From: Ruminococcaceae bacterium UBA2719
Lineage (GTDB): Bacteria; Bacillota; Clostridia; Oscillospirales; Acutalibacteraceae
Reading direction: 5' to 3'
Assembly (NCBI GenBank): GCA_002353935.1
Contig: DEKP01000026.1
Span: 1 to 49,678, forward strand
DNA length: 49,678 nt
Shown: positions 8,095 through 16,457 of the stretch, one piece after another
How the letters are laid out: every line of letters begins with the position of its first letter
Numbering within the stretch: the stretch's first letter is position 1
Translations under genes and position numbers: made by a program
The notes under the pieces: model-generated
Databases searched by the model: none
What the model saw: only the letters and a program-made list of their open reading frames with translations
Told to the model about the DNA's origin: nothing

Positions 8095-8460
8095 TTAGAT
8101 TGTTTGAGAAAGCAGATAGATACAATACTGATTCATGCTGATGCCTTCCTGCTTGGAGCGTTCGGCTAAGTGTTTGTGCAAGGATTTAGGAACACGGAGA
8201 CGGAATTGACCGGAGTAATCGTCGGCGTCAAAGGGTTCGGGAACGACAGCGCCGCTTTCCAACATGGCGTATGTCCATTCTCTTCTGGCGTCTTCGCCAT
8301 TCTTGACTGCTTCGTCAAGGGTTTCTCCTGAAGAGATACAGCCGATCAAGTCAGGGTAGGATACAACAAAACCGCCTTCATCTTCATCCTCTACGATTTC
8401 AATTTTGTATTTCTTCTTCATATAGTAGTTTAGTTTTTCCGTTAACTCATTTGTTTTCAT
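8095..8460 (-). CDS. HicB-family antitoxin-like protein (orphan)
   Basis: A 121-residue protein. Residues about 15-75 match the HicB partial RNase H fold (GGFVVSYPDLIGCISSGETLDEAVKNG), and the C-terminus (about 85-120) is a ribbon-helix-helix (FRLRVPKSLHKHLAERSKQE, then MNQYCIYLLSQ). The start at 8460 is chosen because GAGG lies 9 bases upstream; an upstream ATG at 8475 has none. HicB normally neutralises the HicA ribonuclease and represses its own promoter. No hicA-like gene is present on either side, so it is an orphan antitoxin-like regulator or its toxin was lost. Confidence 0.85.
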   Translation of the reverse strand: MKTNELTEKLNYYMKKKYKIEIVEDEDEGGFVVSYPDLIGCISSGETLDEAVKNGEDARREWTYAMLESGAVVPEPFDADDYSGQFRLRVPKSLHKHLAERSKQEGISMNQYCIYLLSQTI

Positions 8461-8507
8461 TGATCTCAGCCTCATGACAATTTTTATTATTACGATTGTT
8501 TTTATTT

Positions 8508-8536
8508 ATCATATATGGTACCGCATATGGTGTCAA
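8508..8536 (-). promoter_or_regulatory. hicB promoter with CCATAT repeats
   Basis: On the minus strand, TTGACA (8536-8531), a 17-base spacer and TATGAT (8513-8508) form a near-perfect sigma-A promoter. The spacer holds two CCATAT direct repeats, one turn apart, likely bound by the HicB ribbon-helix-helix domain. Confidence 0.8.
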
Positions 8537-8704
8537 GTATATTTCAAAAATTTCTTGATTTCGGGGTGAAACATGGTCATTTTTTGCTCTGAATAATTAT
8601 TCTATTTTTCTGCATAGGAATTAAAAAGTGCAGTTAATGCACTTTTATTGCACTACTGACCTTGAAGAAATCCACTGTTCATGCGGGTTTTGAGGATTCG
8701 GTCA
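8537..8704. other. Element right-end region
   Basis: No gene. It contains a hairpin whose outer arms TGACCTTGA and TCAGGGTCA (near 8656-8664 and 8702-8710) pair over 9 positions, with an inner AATCC/GGATT stem. A segment at 8668-8696 resembles 43568-43597. Probably the integrase arm-binding or end sequence of the integrated element. Confidence 0.4.
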
Positions 8705-8719
8705 GGGTCACCGGCACCA
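8705..8719 (+). other. attR-like tRNA 3'-end fragment (tRNA-Leu-like)
   Basis: GGGTCACCGGCACCA reads as the end of a tRNA: the acceptor 3' strand CACCGGC, discriminator A and an encoded CCA, as in many tRNA-Leu genes. Upstream bases do not fold as the remaining tRNA arms, so only the 3' end is present. This is what an integrative element leaves when it inserts into a tRNA gene; the full tRNA would then lie beyond the left edge of the window. Confidence 0.55.
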
Positions 8720-8720
8720 A

Positions 8721-8749
8721 AAAGAGCAGTTTTCGGACTGCTCTTTTTT
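8721..8749 (+). terminator. Intrinsic terminator after tRNA-end fragment
   Basis: AAAGAGCAG (8721-8729) pairs with CTGCTCTTT (8738-8746), followed by more T. Directly behind the tRNA-like CCA, it may be the original tRNA terminator pushed away by element insertion. Confidence 0.8.
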
Positions 8750-8927
8750 GTTTGTAATTTTATTTAAATTATTTTAAAAGTATAATATCTCTATTTTATT
8801 AAATCATATTAAGCACCCGATTGTTTTCGGTTAAGCTAAAAAACTTAATAATACCTTGATTTTAATTACTGTTTGTTTTATAATAATCATATTAAACAAT
8901 TCAAGAAGAAGTTTTAGGAGATATATT

Positions 8928-9491
8928 ATGGAAGATAAATTTGAGAAAAAGTTTAAAAGTTTTTTACCTTATATAATTATTATCGCTGCTGTGTATTTAT
9001 TTTCACCGGCGCTGCTCACAATATTTAGCAAAAACCAAACATCTCCTTTGACTTACATTATTCTTATAGGAGCTTTACCTCTTACAGTGTTTTTTTGCTG
9101 TTTTCACTATGCGTATAAAAAAGAAAACGATTTCTTTTTGTCTTTAGTCGCTCCTATTATCTTTGTTCCGAGTATGTTTCTGTATCGCTTATTTAATTAC
9201 TCATGGATCACATCTTTGATATATCTCATATCTTACTTTATCTGCGGATACATAGGTCTTATTCTCGGAGAAATGTTAGCTAAAAATAAGAAAAATTCTA
9301 AAGGCAAAGAAACCGATGACAAAATAAAAACAAGCCAAAAACGCCCTAAAAAAGTCAATATCAGCGAAGATCCCTCAAATGATGGTTTTCAAGATGAATT
9401 TTCTGATGACTTAGATACAGATATGACAACAACGACCGAAGATATAAACGCTATATTAGAAAACATTCATAACCGTCATAATAATGAATAA
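8928..9491 (+). CDS. Four-helix membrane protein with acidic tail
   Basis: A 187-residue protein; the ATG at 8928 follows TTAGGAG, whereas the upstream frame has no ribosome site. Four hydrophobic segments (about residues 15-35, 43-67, 71-91 and 96-120) are followed by a hydrophilic tail with a basic patch (KKNSKGKETDDKIK, QKRPKKV) and an Asp/Glu-rich end. No family recognised. It is the first gene right of the element boundary and is transcribed alone, ending at a strong bidirectional terminator. Confidence 0.65.
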   Translation: MEDKFEKKFKSFLPYIIIIAAVYLFSPALLTIFSKNQTSPLTYIILIGALPLTVFFCCFHYAYKKENDFFLSLVAPIIFVPSMFLYRLFNYSWITSLIYLISYFICGYIGLILGEMLAKNKKNSKGKETDDKIKTSQKRPKKVNISEDPSNDGFQDEFSDDLDTDMTTTTEDINAILENIHNRHNNE

Positions 9492-9541
9492 TATTATTAA
9501 AAATTAACTTATTAGCTTTTCTTTTTTATAATCTTCTTTTG

Positions 9542-9579
9542 AAAAGCGCCGCACAGAAGCTTGACTGTGCGGCGCTTTT
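9542..9579 (+). terminator. Strong bidirectional terminator
   Basis: A perfect 15-bp stem (9542-9556 with 9565-9579) around an 8-base loop, with A-run before and T-run after. Confidence 0.92.
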
Positions 9580-9606
9580 AGTTTTGTTTTTTAAATTAAT
9601 GCAAAC

Positions 9607-9640
9607 AAAAAAGATCGTTGTCTATACACAACGACCTTTA
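9607..9640 (-). terminator. Terminator of the DUF6465 gene
   Basis: On the minus strand AGGTCGTTGT (9637-9628) pairs with ACAACGATCT (9621-9612) with one G-U, followed by TTTTTTG. Confidence 0.85.
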
Positions 9641-9664
9641 TCTTGCTCTTTTTTATAATATAGA

Positions 9665-9982
9665 TTATTCGCAGAAGAATACGTCCATGCCGGTTGTTTC
9701 GCCGTCAGCAACAATATATGCCTTGCTCTCTTCAGGCTTAACATATACTGTATAAGCTTTTTTACCTTTAACAACTTTTTGTACGTTTTTCTCAATATCA
9801 GCTACAGAAACTGTTGCACCGTTGAACTGAATATATAAATCCATTTTTGCAGCTGCTTTTTTAGCAGGAGCCTTCTTAGTTGTTGTTGCTTTTTTAGCAG
9901 GAGCTGCTTTTGTAGCTGTCTCAACTTTTTTAGCGGTAGTTGTAGCTGTCTTAGTGGCTGTTGCTTTTTTTGTTGTTGCCAT
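9665..9982 (-). CDS. DUF6465-family protein with Lys/Ala/Thr-rich tail
   Basis: A 105-residue protein. Residues 1-46 are almost only Lys, Ala and Thr in KKATTTK/APAKKA units, like the tails of histone H1-like bacterial proteins. Residues 47-105 form a compact domain (MDLYIQFNGATVSVADIEK, then YTVYVKPEESKAYIVADGE) matching DUF6465. AGAAGGA precedes the start. The basic tail suggests binding to nucleic acid or another polyanion; the domain has no known activity. Monocistronic, with its own terminator. Confidence 0.8.
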   Translation of the reverse strand: MATTKKATATKTATTTAKKVETATKAAPAKKATTTKKAPAKKAAAKMDLYIQFNGATVSVADIEKNVQKVVKGKKAYTVYVKPEESKAYIVADGETTGMDVFFCE

Positions 9983-10321
9983 TATGAATTTCCTTCTTTC
10001 ATAAAAAATTTTATATATAAAACCATATAGTATGTAAGCTTTGCTTACATCGTCATTATATAATCATATATTGTTTTTTGTCAAACACAAACATAAAAAT
10101 TCGGCTCTTTGAACAAATGGCGGAAAATTTTTGCATCTTTTTAGGTATAGGTGACTATAAAATCTTCGCTTTTTCACTGCTTTTGCATTTTTAACCACAA
10201 CATAATCAACAAAAAAGCTTAATATTTATTGTGCAAAAGTATAGGCTTTTCGTCACCTTTTCTACAACTTGCATTATTATATCCATTATAAAATGTATGT
10301 TTTTACATAAAACAAATTTTG
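9983..10321. other. AT-rich divergent intergenic region
   Basis: About 340 bases without a gene between divergent transcripts. A distant complementary pair (GGTGAC near 10148 and GTCACC near 10253) is visible; otherwise only AT-rich promoter-like sequence. Confidence 0.4.
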
Positions 10322-10350
10322 TTGTAATTGTTACAAAATGCTGATATAAT
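10322..10350 (+). promoter_or_regulatory. Promoter of the AEC transporter gene
   Basis: TTGTAA (10322-10327), 17-base spacer, TATAAT (10345-10350), preceding the AEC gene by 37 bases. Confidence 0.75.
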
Positions 10351-10387
10351 AACTTACATTAAAACAAAAAGTTACAGGAGATATAAA

Positions 10388-11311
10388 ATGCTGTCAGCCT
10401 TTTTTGATGTTGGGGTCCAGGTTGCCGTTTTGTTTATACTAATTTTCATAGGAGCCCTACTAACTAAACTTAATATCCTTACCGAAAGCGGTGTAAAAAG
10501 CATAACCGATATTGTGCTTTATGCTGTTACCCCCTGTGTCATCATAAATGCCTTTCAGCGCGAATATGACAGCAAAATACTGAAAAATTTGCTTGTTGTT
10601 CTTTTAGTTGCATTTTTAACCATGATTTTCTCGGTTATTTTGGCAGAGCTTTTGTACAGAAAAAAGAAGGTTGACAGAGCTGTCGTTCTAAAATTTTGCG
10701 TGGTTTTTTCTAACTGTGGATTTATGTCTCTGCCTCTTCAACAGGCGATACTTAAAGATGACGGTGTGTTCTACGGAGCGGCATACGTTGCGGTTTTCAA
10801 CATTTTCATGTGGACCTACGGTATAATTACCATGAGCGGCAAAAAAGAAATAAAACAAATTTCAAAGGCCATAATAAACCCGGGCATCATAGGCACACTG
10901 ATCGGAGTTTTGCTTTTTGTTTTTTCCGTTACACTACCAAAAATCGCAGCAATGCCGATTGAATTTTTAGCAGCACTCAACACCCCTGTTCCAATGTTAA
11001 TCATCGGCTTTTATTTAGCTACTACCAATCTAAAATATATAATAAAAAGCAAAGACGCTTATCCGGCTGTAGCTTTTCGCCTTATAATTATTCCCTTGTT
11101 ATTAATATTTATACTAAAGCTTTTGGGCATTCCTAAAATCATTTTGGTCTCTGTAACAATATCCGTATGCGCGCCTGCTGCAGCAATTACTACCATGATG
11201 TCTGCAAAATACAACCATGATACAAAACTCTCAGCCGGCATTGTATCCGGCTCAACAGCACTGTCGTTAATTACTATGCCTATAATGATTTCATTAGCTC
11301 AATATATATAA
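10388..11311 (+). CDS. AEC family membrane transporter
   Basis: A 307-residue integral membrane protein with about ten helices and the broken-symmetry pattern of the auxin efflux carrier (AEC) family, whose bacterial members move malate, malonate and other organic anions. Typical motifs are GALLTKLNILTESGVKSI near the N-terminus, FSNCGFMSLPL (about residues 110-120) and a C-terminal CAPAAAITTMMSAKYN. The ATG at 10388 follows ACAGGAG; an in-frame ATG 60 bases upstream lies within the promoter and is not used. Substrate cannot be told from sequence. Maf follows 11 bases later, probably in the same transcript. Confidence 0.85.
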   Translation: MLSAFFDVGVQVAVLFILIFIGALLTKLNILTESGVKSITDIVLYAVTPCVIINAFQREYDSKILKNLLVVLLVAFLTMIFSVILAELLYRKKKVDRAVVLKFCVVFSNCGFMSLPLQQAILKDDGVFYGAAYVAVFNIFMWTYGIITMSGKKEIKQISKAIINPGIIGTLIGVLLFVFSVTLPKIAAMPIEFLAALNTPVPMLIIGFYLATTNLKYIIKSKDAYPAVAFRLIIIPLLLIFILKLLGIPKIILVSVTISVCAPAAAITTMMSAKYNHDTKLSAGIVSGSTALSLITMPIMISLAQYI

Positions 11312-11322
11312 AAGAGGATTTT

Positions 11323-11883
11323 ATGAAAAAAATTATACTCGCTTCGGCGTCGCCCAGAAGAAAAGAATTGATGAAAAATATCACAAATGATTTCTTGACG
11401 ATAGCCTCTTTAAAAGAAGAAAATCTACCCCAAAATATCGAAGCCGAAAAAGCTCCTGTTTTCTTAGCTCAACAAAAGGCGCAGGATATCTTTTCGTCAA
11501 ATCCAGAAGGTATTGTTATAGGCTGCGATACGGTAGTAATAATAGACGATAAAATTCTCGGCAAGCCAAAAGACAAAAAAGATGCATATAATATGCTTTC
11601 TACTCTGTCCGGCAACACTCATAAGGTAATTACCGGCTGCTGTATATTATCAAAAGATAAGATAAAAATCTTTTCGGCTAAAACACTTGTAAAATTTTAT
11701 CCGCTTTCAGATGACGAAATATATAAGTATATTGATTCAGGCGACTGCTTTGACAAAGCCGGCGCATATGGAATACAAAGCTTTGGGATGTTATTTGTAG
11801 AAGGAATAGACGGTGACTTCTTCAACGTAGTGGGACTTCCCGTAGCTAGGCTCAAGCGTGAATTGGAAGAGTTTTTATGCTAA
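11323..11883 (+). CDS. maf: Maf-type nucleoside triphosphate pyrophosphatase
   Basis: A 186-residue protein opening with ILASASPRRKELM, the signature loop of Maf proteins, with IGCDTVV (about 66-72), KPKDKKDA and CFDKAGAYGIQSFG (about 145-158) as substrate and metal-binding parts. The family hydrolyses noncanonical or modified dNTP/NTPs such as dTTP/UTP or m5-derivatives to monophosphates and limits their incorporation. Full length. AGAGGA precedes the ATG, and it probably shares a transcript with the AEC gene. Confidence 0.93.
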   Translation: MKKIILASASPRRKELMKNITNDFLTIASLKEENLPQNIEAEKAPVFLAQQKAQDIFSSNPEGIVIGCDTVVIIDDKILGKPKDKKDAYNMLSTLSGNTHKVITGCCILSKDKIKIFSAKTLVKFYPLSDDEIYKYIDSGDCFDKAGAYGIQSFGMLFVEGIDGDFFNVVGLPVARLKRELEEFLC

Positions 11884-11929
11884 AGCAATATAAAAATTTT
11901 CACTGTTGCTGAAATTTAACTGCGATATA

Positions 11930-11938
11930 TGTTATACT
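11930..11938 (+). promoter_or_regulatory. Extended -10 promoter of GT2 gene
   Basis: TGTTATACT (TG 11930-11931, TATACT 11933-11938) is an extended -10; no good -35 is visible. Confidence 0.5.
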
Positions 11939-11990
11939 TATTACGATAAACATATTTTCTATAACTATACAATACAAAGGACGTGTTGTT

Positions 11991-12941
11991 ATGACAAAAC
12001 TATATCTTGCTATTCCATGCTATAATGAAGAAGCCGTGCTAAAAGATACTGCAGCAAAGCTGTATGAAAAGTATCATCAGCTTATAGCAAAAGGAAAGAT
12101 AACGTCAGACAGCAAAATCGTTTTTATTGACGACGGATCAACCGATAAAACATGGGAAATCATCTCACTTTTGCACAAGGGAGATTCTATGTTTCGCGGA
12201 ATAAAACTTTCGCGCAACCGCGGACACCAAAACGCTTTGATGTGCGGTCTGATGACCTTAAAGGATGAAGCCGACGCGGTTATCTCAATAGACGCCGATC
12301 TTCAAGATGACATCAATGTGTTTGATGAAATGATTGATAAATTTGAATCAGGCTGCGACATCGTATACGGAGTTCGAAGCAAGCGCGAAACCGACACCTT
12401 CTTCAAGCGTTTTACCGCCGAGGGATATTACAAGCTATTAAACAGAATGGGTGCAAAGGTTATTTTTAACCATGCTGATTTCCGGCTAATGAGCAAACGC
12501 GCTTTAGAAGCTTTTTCTCAGTACAAAGAAGTCAATCTGTTTTTAAGAGGCGTTGTTCCTCTTGTCGGATATAAATATGATATTGTAAAGTACGAACGAT
12601 CAGAGCGCACCGCAGGAGAAAGCAAATATCCGCTGAAAAAAATGCTTGCGCTTGCCTGGGAAGGCATTACCTCGCTGTCTACAAAACCTATCAAGCTTGT
12701 TACCCGTACAGGGCTTGTTATATTTTTAATTAGTATTATTATGCTGATATATTTTGTAATCAGATTTTTTATGGGAGCTACCGTACAGGGCTGGGCGAGC
12801 CTTGCAGTATCTATTTGGGCAATCGGAGGGCTTCAGCTTCTTTCTATCGGAATAGTAGGAGAATATATCGGAAAAATTTATCTTGAAACCAAACATCGTC
12901 CTCGCTATATTGTTGAAGAGTATCTAAATGACGAAAACTAA
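11991..12941 (+). CDS. GT2 glycosyltransferase, polyprenyl-phosphate type
   Basis: A 316-residue protein. Residues 1-225 are a GT-A domain: YLAIPCYNEEAVL, FIDDGSTDKTW, LSRNRGHQNAL and the metal site SIDADLQDD. Two membrane helices follow (about 235-260 and 270-295), then a cytoplasmic tail. This is the layout of GtrB/DPM-like enzymes that transfer a sugar from a nucleotide donor to undecaprenyl phosphate on the inner face of the membrane, for later decoration of wall or surface polymers. Single gene between its own promoter and a terminator. The sugar is unknown. Confidence 0.88.
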   Translation: MTKLYLAIPCYNEEAVLKDTAAKLYEKYHQLIAKGKITSDSKIVFIDDGSTDKTWEIISLLHKGDSMFRGIKLSRNRGHQNALMCGLMTLKDEADAVISIDADLQDDINVFDEMIDKFESGCDIVYGVRSKRETDTFFKRFTAEGYYKLLNRMGAKVIFNHADFRLMSKRALEAFSQYKEVNLFLRGVVPLVGYKYDIVKYERSERTAGESKYPLKKMLALAWEGITSLSTKPIKLVTRTGLVIFLISIIMLIYFVIRFFMGATVQGWASLAVSIWAIGGLQLLSIGIVGEYIGKIYLETKHRPRYIVEEYLNDEN

Positions 12942-12975
12942 TTTCAACTAATATATAATGTTAAAATATTAAAAC

Positions 12976-13015
12976 AGCCTTATGACAAAAAGCTTGTCAT
13001 AAGGCTATATTTTAT
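12976..13015 (+). terminator. Bidirectional terminator
   Basis: Perfect 13-bp stem (AGCCTTATGACAA, 12976-12988, with 12994-13006) followed by ATATTTTATT; serves the GT2 gene and possibly the converging DUF5662 gene. Confidence 0.85.
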
Positions 13016-13593
13016 TCTCGGTTTTTGGTTAAGCCTTTTGCGATTTTGGATACTGCCCGGTCTTTTTTCACCAGCTTTCTTATATAAGCAAAGGTTTTTT
13101 CTTCACCTTCCTGCGAGAGCATAATCAAAAGTTTTTCAATCAATTTTGATGTGTTCTCATGAATAGCTGCCTCTCGGCGAATTTTGCCCTTCTCAAAGTA
13201 TTCGAGAGGACATGAGTCGTTATATTTTTCTCCCATATAAATCTTGCTCGCGGCAACACGGTCGCAAAACATTTCTACAACAAATTTAAGCGGCATCTCT
13301 ATTGCGTGCATTTTTTTATCTTTAGGCGAATAGTCGTGCCAGTATTCAAAGTGATGTCGGTTTCTTCCCATATGGTGCATCCATGCTTTTGAATAACCTA
13401 TGACCTCTCGCTCTCTGTCGTTAGGTGAGCGATCACCCTGATAAAATTTTGCTCCGGCAGAAAACTCAGTCCACGAATATTTTGATAAATCGTGCCTCAA
13501 CCCCTGAAACAAAATCCCTGCTTTATAGCAATTTTTTATAACCTCGTGACGGTGCTTTGTTATAGTTTTAAAATGTAAAAAAGCCTTGTTCAT
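13012..13593 (-). CDS. DUF5662 family protein
   Basis: A 193-residue soluble protein rich in histidine and aromatic residues: FKTITKHRHEVIKNCYKAG, LRHDLSKYSWTEF, WMHHMGRNRHHFEYWHDY and MPLKFVVEMFCDRVAAS. The spacing of His and Asp residues (H14, HD, HH, HH) suggests a helical metal site resembling HD-type hydrolases, but activity is unknown. This matches the DUF5662 family common in Clostridia. AGAGGA precedes the start; the next gene upstream in the same direction is 54 bases away. Confidence 0.78.
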   Translation of the reverse strand: MNKAFLHFKTITKHRHEVIKNCYKAGILFQGLRHDLSKYSWTEFSAGAKFYQGDRSPNDREREVIGYSKAWMHHMGRNRHHFEYWHDYSPKDKKMHAIEMPLKFVVEMFCDRVAASKIYMGEKYNDSCPLEYFEKGKIRREAAIHENTSKLIEKLLIMLSQEGEEKTFAYIRKLVKKDRAVSKIAKGLTKNRE

Positions 13594-13647
13594 ATTATCC
13601 TCTGATAAGTAATTATTTATATATTATGTATCGTTTGTTTTAAAATA

Positions 13648-14484
13648 TCATAGTTTGAGTGCCGATTTAGGACAGTTTTCAATACACTTCATACACAGTA
13701 TACATTCGGTAGCGTTTTTTCTATTTCTGGACGGATCTAACATATCAACATCCATCGGGCAGCTTTTTTTACATTTGTTACATGATATGCACTTATCCTT
13801 GTCAACCTTTACCCTAATAAGAGAAAAATAGCTCATTGGCTTTAAAAAAACCGTAACCGGACAAATATACTTGCAAAACGCCCTGTTGTCTTTAAAAATT
13901 ATCGCTAAAAGTATTCCTAATGCATAATACAGAGCATTTCCCGCTATAAACGAAATGAACATTATTTTTTGAATGTTTGCAACTTTGAATACAAACAAAG
14001 CGCCGACAAAAAGCAGAGATAGTACAAAAACTATGTAACGTATAAAGCCGATTTTTTTGCGCTTTTTTCGCGGCGTTTTATACGGCAACAAATCAAGCAC
14101 CATAGCGGTCCAACACGCATATCCGCACCAGCCTCTGCCAAAAAGCAAGGGGCCTATAATTTTTGCAACTAAATAATGTATAACTGCTGCCTCAAAAACT
14201 CCCGAAAAGAGATAAAACCAAAATCCCTCTATCTGCATATTCTCATTACATATCAGCCCTAAATAAACAAGCATATACATTCCGACCGCAAACTGTACAA
14301 CACGGCGCGCAAAACTCACTTTATTAGAATAAAGGTATACTCCAACCGCAAGGCACGTTCCTATATACGAGAAATTATACAGATAGAAAAAGTTTTTTGT
14401 AAACACCGTTAAAGACACAGCCACTCCCTCAAATAAAAGCCATATGATAAGTATAATAAAATTAGCTTTAACCCACTTTTTCAT
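13648..14484 (-). CDS. NapH-like 4Fe-4S membrane protein
   Basis: A 278-residue protein with about five membrane helices, a CGYAC motif (about 117-121), a KYICPV motif (about 203-208) and two C-terminal ferredoxin clusters, CISCNKCKKSCP and CILCMKCIENCP. This is the NapH/CcoG-type polyferredoxin arrangement, in which electrons pass between membrane carriers and cytoplasmic partners. No nap, nitrogenase or rnf genes are nearby, so the partner is unknown. The ribosome site is weak. Confidence 0.82.
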   Translation of the reverse strand: MKKWVKANFIILIIWLLFEGVAVSLTVFTKNFFYLYNFSYIGTCLAVGVYLYSNKVSFARRVVQFAVGMYMLVYLGLICNENMQIEGFWFYLFSGVFEAAVIHYLVAKIIGPLLFGRGWCGYACWTAMVLDLLPYKTPRKKRKKIGFIRYIVFVLSLLFVGALFVFKVANIQKIMFISFIAGNALYYALGILLAIIFKDNRAFCKYICPVTVFLKPMSYFSLIRVKVDKDKCISCNKCKKSCPMDVDMLDPSRNRKNATECILCMKCIENCPKSALKL

Positions 14485-14666
14485 TATTTGTCAACCCATT
14501 TTTATTCTTATTTAATACTATATATATTTAACTACAGCTTTAAAAAAACAAACCAATAAAAAAATCAGCTTTCTTTATTGTCAAAATCACATAAATTATC
14601 ACGCAATCATTCGCAGCAATTCCTAAATCTCTTTTCATTTTTACCAGCAACTACTGCTTTTATTTG

Positions 14667-15068
14667 TTACTTTAATTTATATCCCGTGCCAATAAACATA
14701 GCGATATCTCTTCCAAGATCATCGGTAACGTTTATATTAAATACGCAGGTTGTTTTTCCGCTTTTTATTCTCTTTGATTTTGCTATTAAACGAGACCCTT
14801 TTGGCGCGCTTAAATAATGAATATTAACATCCAGCGCAACAGTAGGACTGTGATCGTTGTTAGAAGATACAGCGAACGCAAAGTCTGCCAAAGTAAAAAT
14901 AACGCCTCCCATTACGCCGCCGAGCGCATTTTTATGATCCTCTCTAAGCTCCATACTACAAATGCAACCGTCATCTAACAATTCTTCAATTTTCATTCCG
15001 TTTGCATAGGCAAAGCGATCATTTGTAAAAAACTTTTGGGCTTCTTCTAAATTTTTAAATGTGCTCAT
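14667..15068 (-). CDS. PaaI-family hotdog thioesterase
   Basis: A 133-residue single hotdog domain: KNALGGVMGGVIFTLADFAFAV and PTVALDVNIHYLSAPKGSRLIAKSKRIKSGKTT fit the PaaI/YbgC-like acyl-CoA thioesterases. The helix-borne acidic residue in LADFAFA is at the expected catalytic position. GGAGGA precedes the ATG. Substrate unknown; family-level role is hydrolysis of acyl- or aryl-CoA esters. Likely monocistronic. Confidence 0.85.
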   Translation of the reverse strand: MSTFKNLEEAQKFFTNDRFAYANGMKIEELLDDGCICSMELREDHKNALGGVMGGVIFTLADFAFAVSSNNDHSPTVALDVNIHYLSAPKGSRLIAKSKRIKSGKTTCVFNINVTDDLGRDIAMFIGTGYKLK

Positions 15069-15167
15069 TTTTAATATTCCTCCATATAGTTTTATATAAT
15101 TATTTGTAAATTTATCCTTTATATCATCATAAGCTTTAACATACTATTTATGGTCATTCTCTCAAAA

Positions 15168-16352
15168 TCACTTTGTTTTAGAAATCAACACCACTGATTC
15201 AACATGCTTTGTCTGCGCAAACATATCAAACGGAACACAAACAGAAGCATTATATCCCAGCCTGTGCAAAACTTTTATATCTCTCGCCTGAGTTTCAACA
15301 CAGCAAGAGATGTAAACTATCTTCTTAACCCCAACCTTGGAAAGCGATTTTAAAAACGATACGCTGCACCCAAGCCTCGGCGGATCTAAAAACGCAACGT
15401 CAATTTTGATGTTCTCATCAATTAGCTTTTGCATAAAACGCGACGCGTCCATAGAGTAAAATTCAATGTTATCTATGTTATTCAGCGTTTTATTAATATT
15501 TGCGTTATCTACCGCGTTTTTGTTTTCTTCAACCGATATAACCTTCTTTGCATATTTTGAAGCTATTATTCCTATCGTTCCTATTCCGCAGTAAGCATCA
15601 AACACCGTTTGAGTTTTGTCGAGCTCTGCAAGCTTTATCGCTGTAGCGTAAAGCTTCTCACACTGAGCTGAATTTATCTGATAAAAAGAGTTGGGTGAAA
15701 TCTCAAAAATCTTTTCGCACAAGGTATCGTGTATTTTCCCTTCTCCGTATAAGATCTTATAGTTTTTTCCGATAAATAGCTTGTCGTCGCTTTTATTCTC
15801 AGTCACAACAAGCGTTGTTATATACGGACATTTTTTAATAAGAGCAGAAACAAAGGTGCTTTTTGCAGGAAAGTCAAGGCTTTTACCGTTTAATATAACC
15901 ATCATCTCTAAAGACCTTGCGCCCTCTCTGATGACGACGCTTTTAAGCCAGCCTTTGTCGGTTTTTTTATCATACAAAGGCACCTTGAAACTAAAGAGCA
16001 AGCTACTAAGTATATCTGCAGTCTCGTTTGCCCGAACACTACAAAGCAAGCAGTCGGGAGTCGCTATACTACTGCCAAACTTTGATTGATATATAGCTTT
16101 TTTATACGTAGCCTTCTTACCGTTTCCTTCTTTTACATAAACAAACTGAGCCTTGTTTCTATAGCGATAAAATCCACAACTGCTTGTATCACAGCTATCT
16201 GTATAGCAAGAAACAATCGGTTTGATCTCACATATAGATCCGATATGCTTTTTACATATATTTTGCTTGTATCTTAACTGTTCTTGTAAATTCAGGTTAC
16301 TAAGCTGGCAAGACGAGCATTTTTTTGCAATTTTACATTTATGATCAATCAT
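15168..16352 (-). CDS. RlmD/RumA-type 23S rRNA uracil-C5 methyltransferase
   Basis: A 394-residue class I methyltransferase of the TrmA/RlmD family. Three N-terminal cysteines (C6, C12, C15; spacing C-x5-C-x2-C) plus PDCLLC form the 4Fe-4S site. SAM-binding motifs are FDAYCGIGTIG and the later LDPPRLGC. The usual catalytic SCNPxT segment appears here as ISCCVET, so the nucleophilic cysteine is kept but the following Asn-Pro is changed. No clear TRAM domain is seen, as in many Firmicutes copies. Which uridine is modified cannot be read from sequence. Confidence 0.88.
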   Translation of the reverse strand: MIDHKCKIAKKCSSCQLSNLNLQEQLRYKQNICKKHIGSICEIKPIVSCYTDSCDTSSCGFYRYRNKAQFVYVKEGNGKKATYKKAIYQSKFGSSIATPDCLLCSVRANETADILSSLLFSFKVPLYDKKTDKGWLKSVVIREGARSLEMMVILNGKSLDFPAKSTFVSALIKKCPYITTLVVTENKSDDKLFIGKNYKILYGEGKIHDTLCEKIFEISPNSFYQINSAQCEKLYATAIKLAELDKTQTVFDAYCGIGTIGIIASKYAKKVISVEENKNAVDNANINKTLNNIDNIEFYSMDASRFMQKLIDENIKIDVAFLDPPRLGCSVSFLKSLSKVGVKKIVYISCCVETQARDIKVLHRLGYNASVCVPFDMFAQTKHVESVVLISKTK

Positions 16353-16422
16353 AAAGACCTCAAAAATATTTTTTCTGATTATAGCATAAAGTTTCCATAT
16401 ATTGCAAATTTAAAAAAAGCTC

Positions 16423-16451
16423 TTGATAATACCCAAAGGAGAAGATATAAT
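16423..16451 (+). promoter_or_regulatory. Promoter implying a leaderless mRNA
   Basis: TTGATA (16423-16428), a 17-base spacer and TATAAT (16446-16451). Transcription should start near 16457-16460, which is the ATG of the L,D-transpeptidase gene itself. Confidence 0.7.
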
Positions 16452-16457
16452 ATACTT

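Noticed and set aside
8650..8720. Complete tRNA gene
   Set aside because: Only the last 15 bases look like tRNA; the T-, anticodon- and D-arms cannot be folded.
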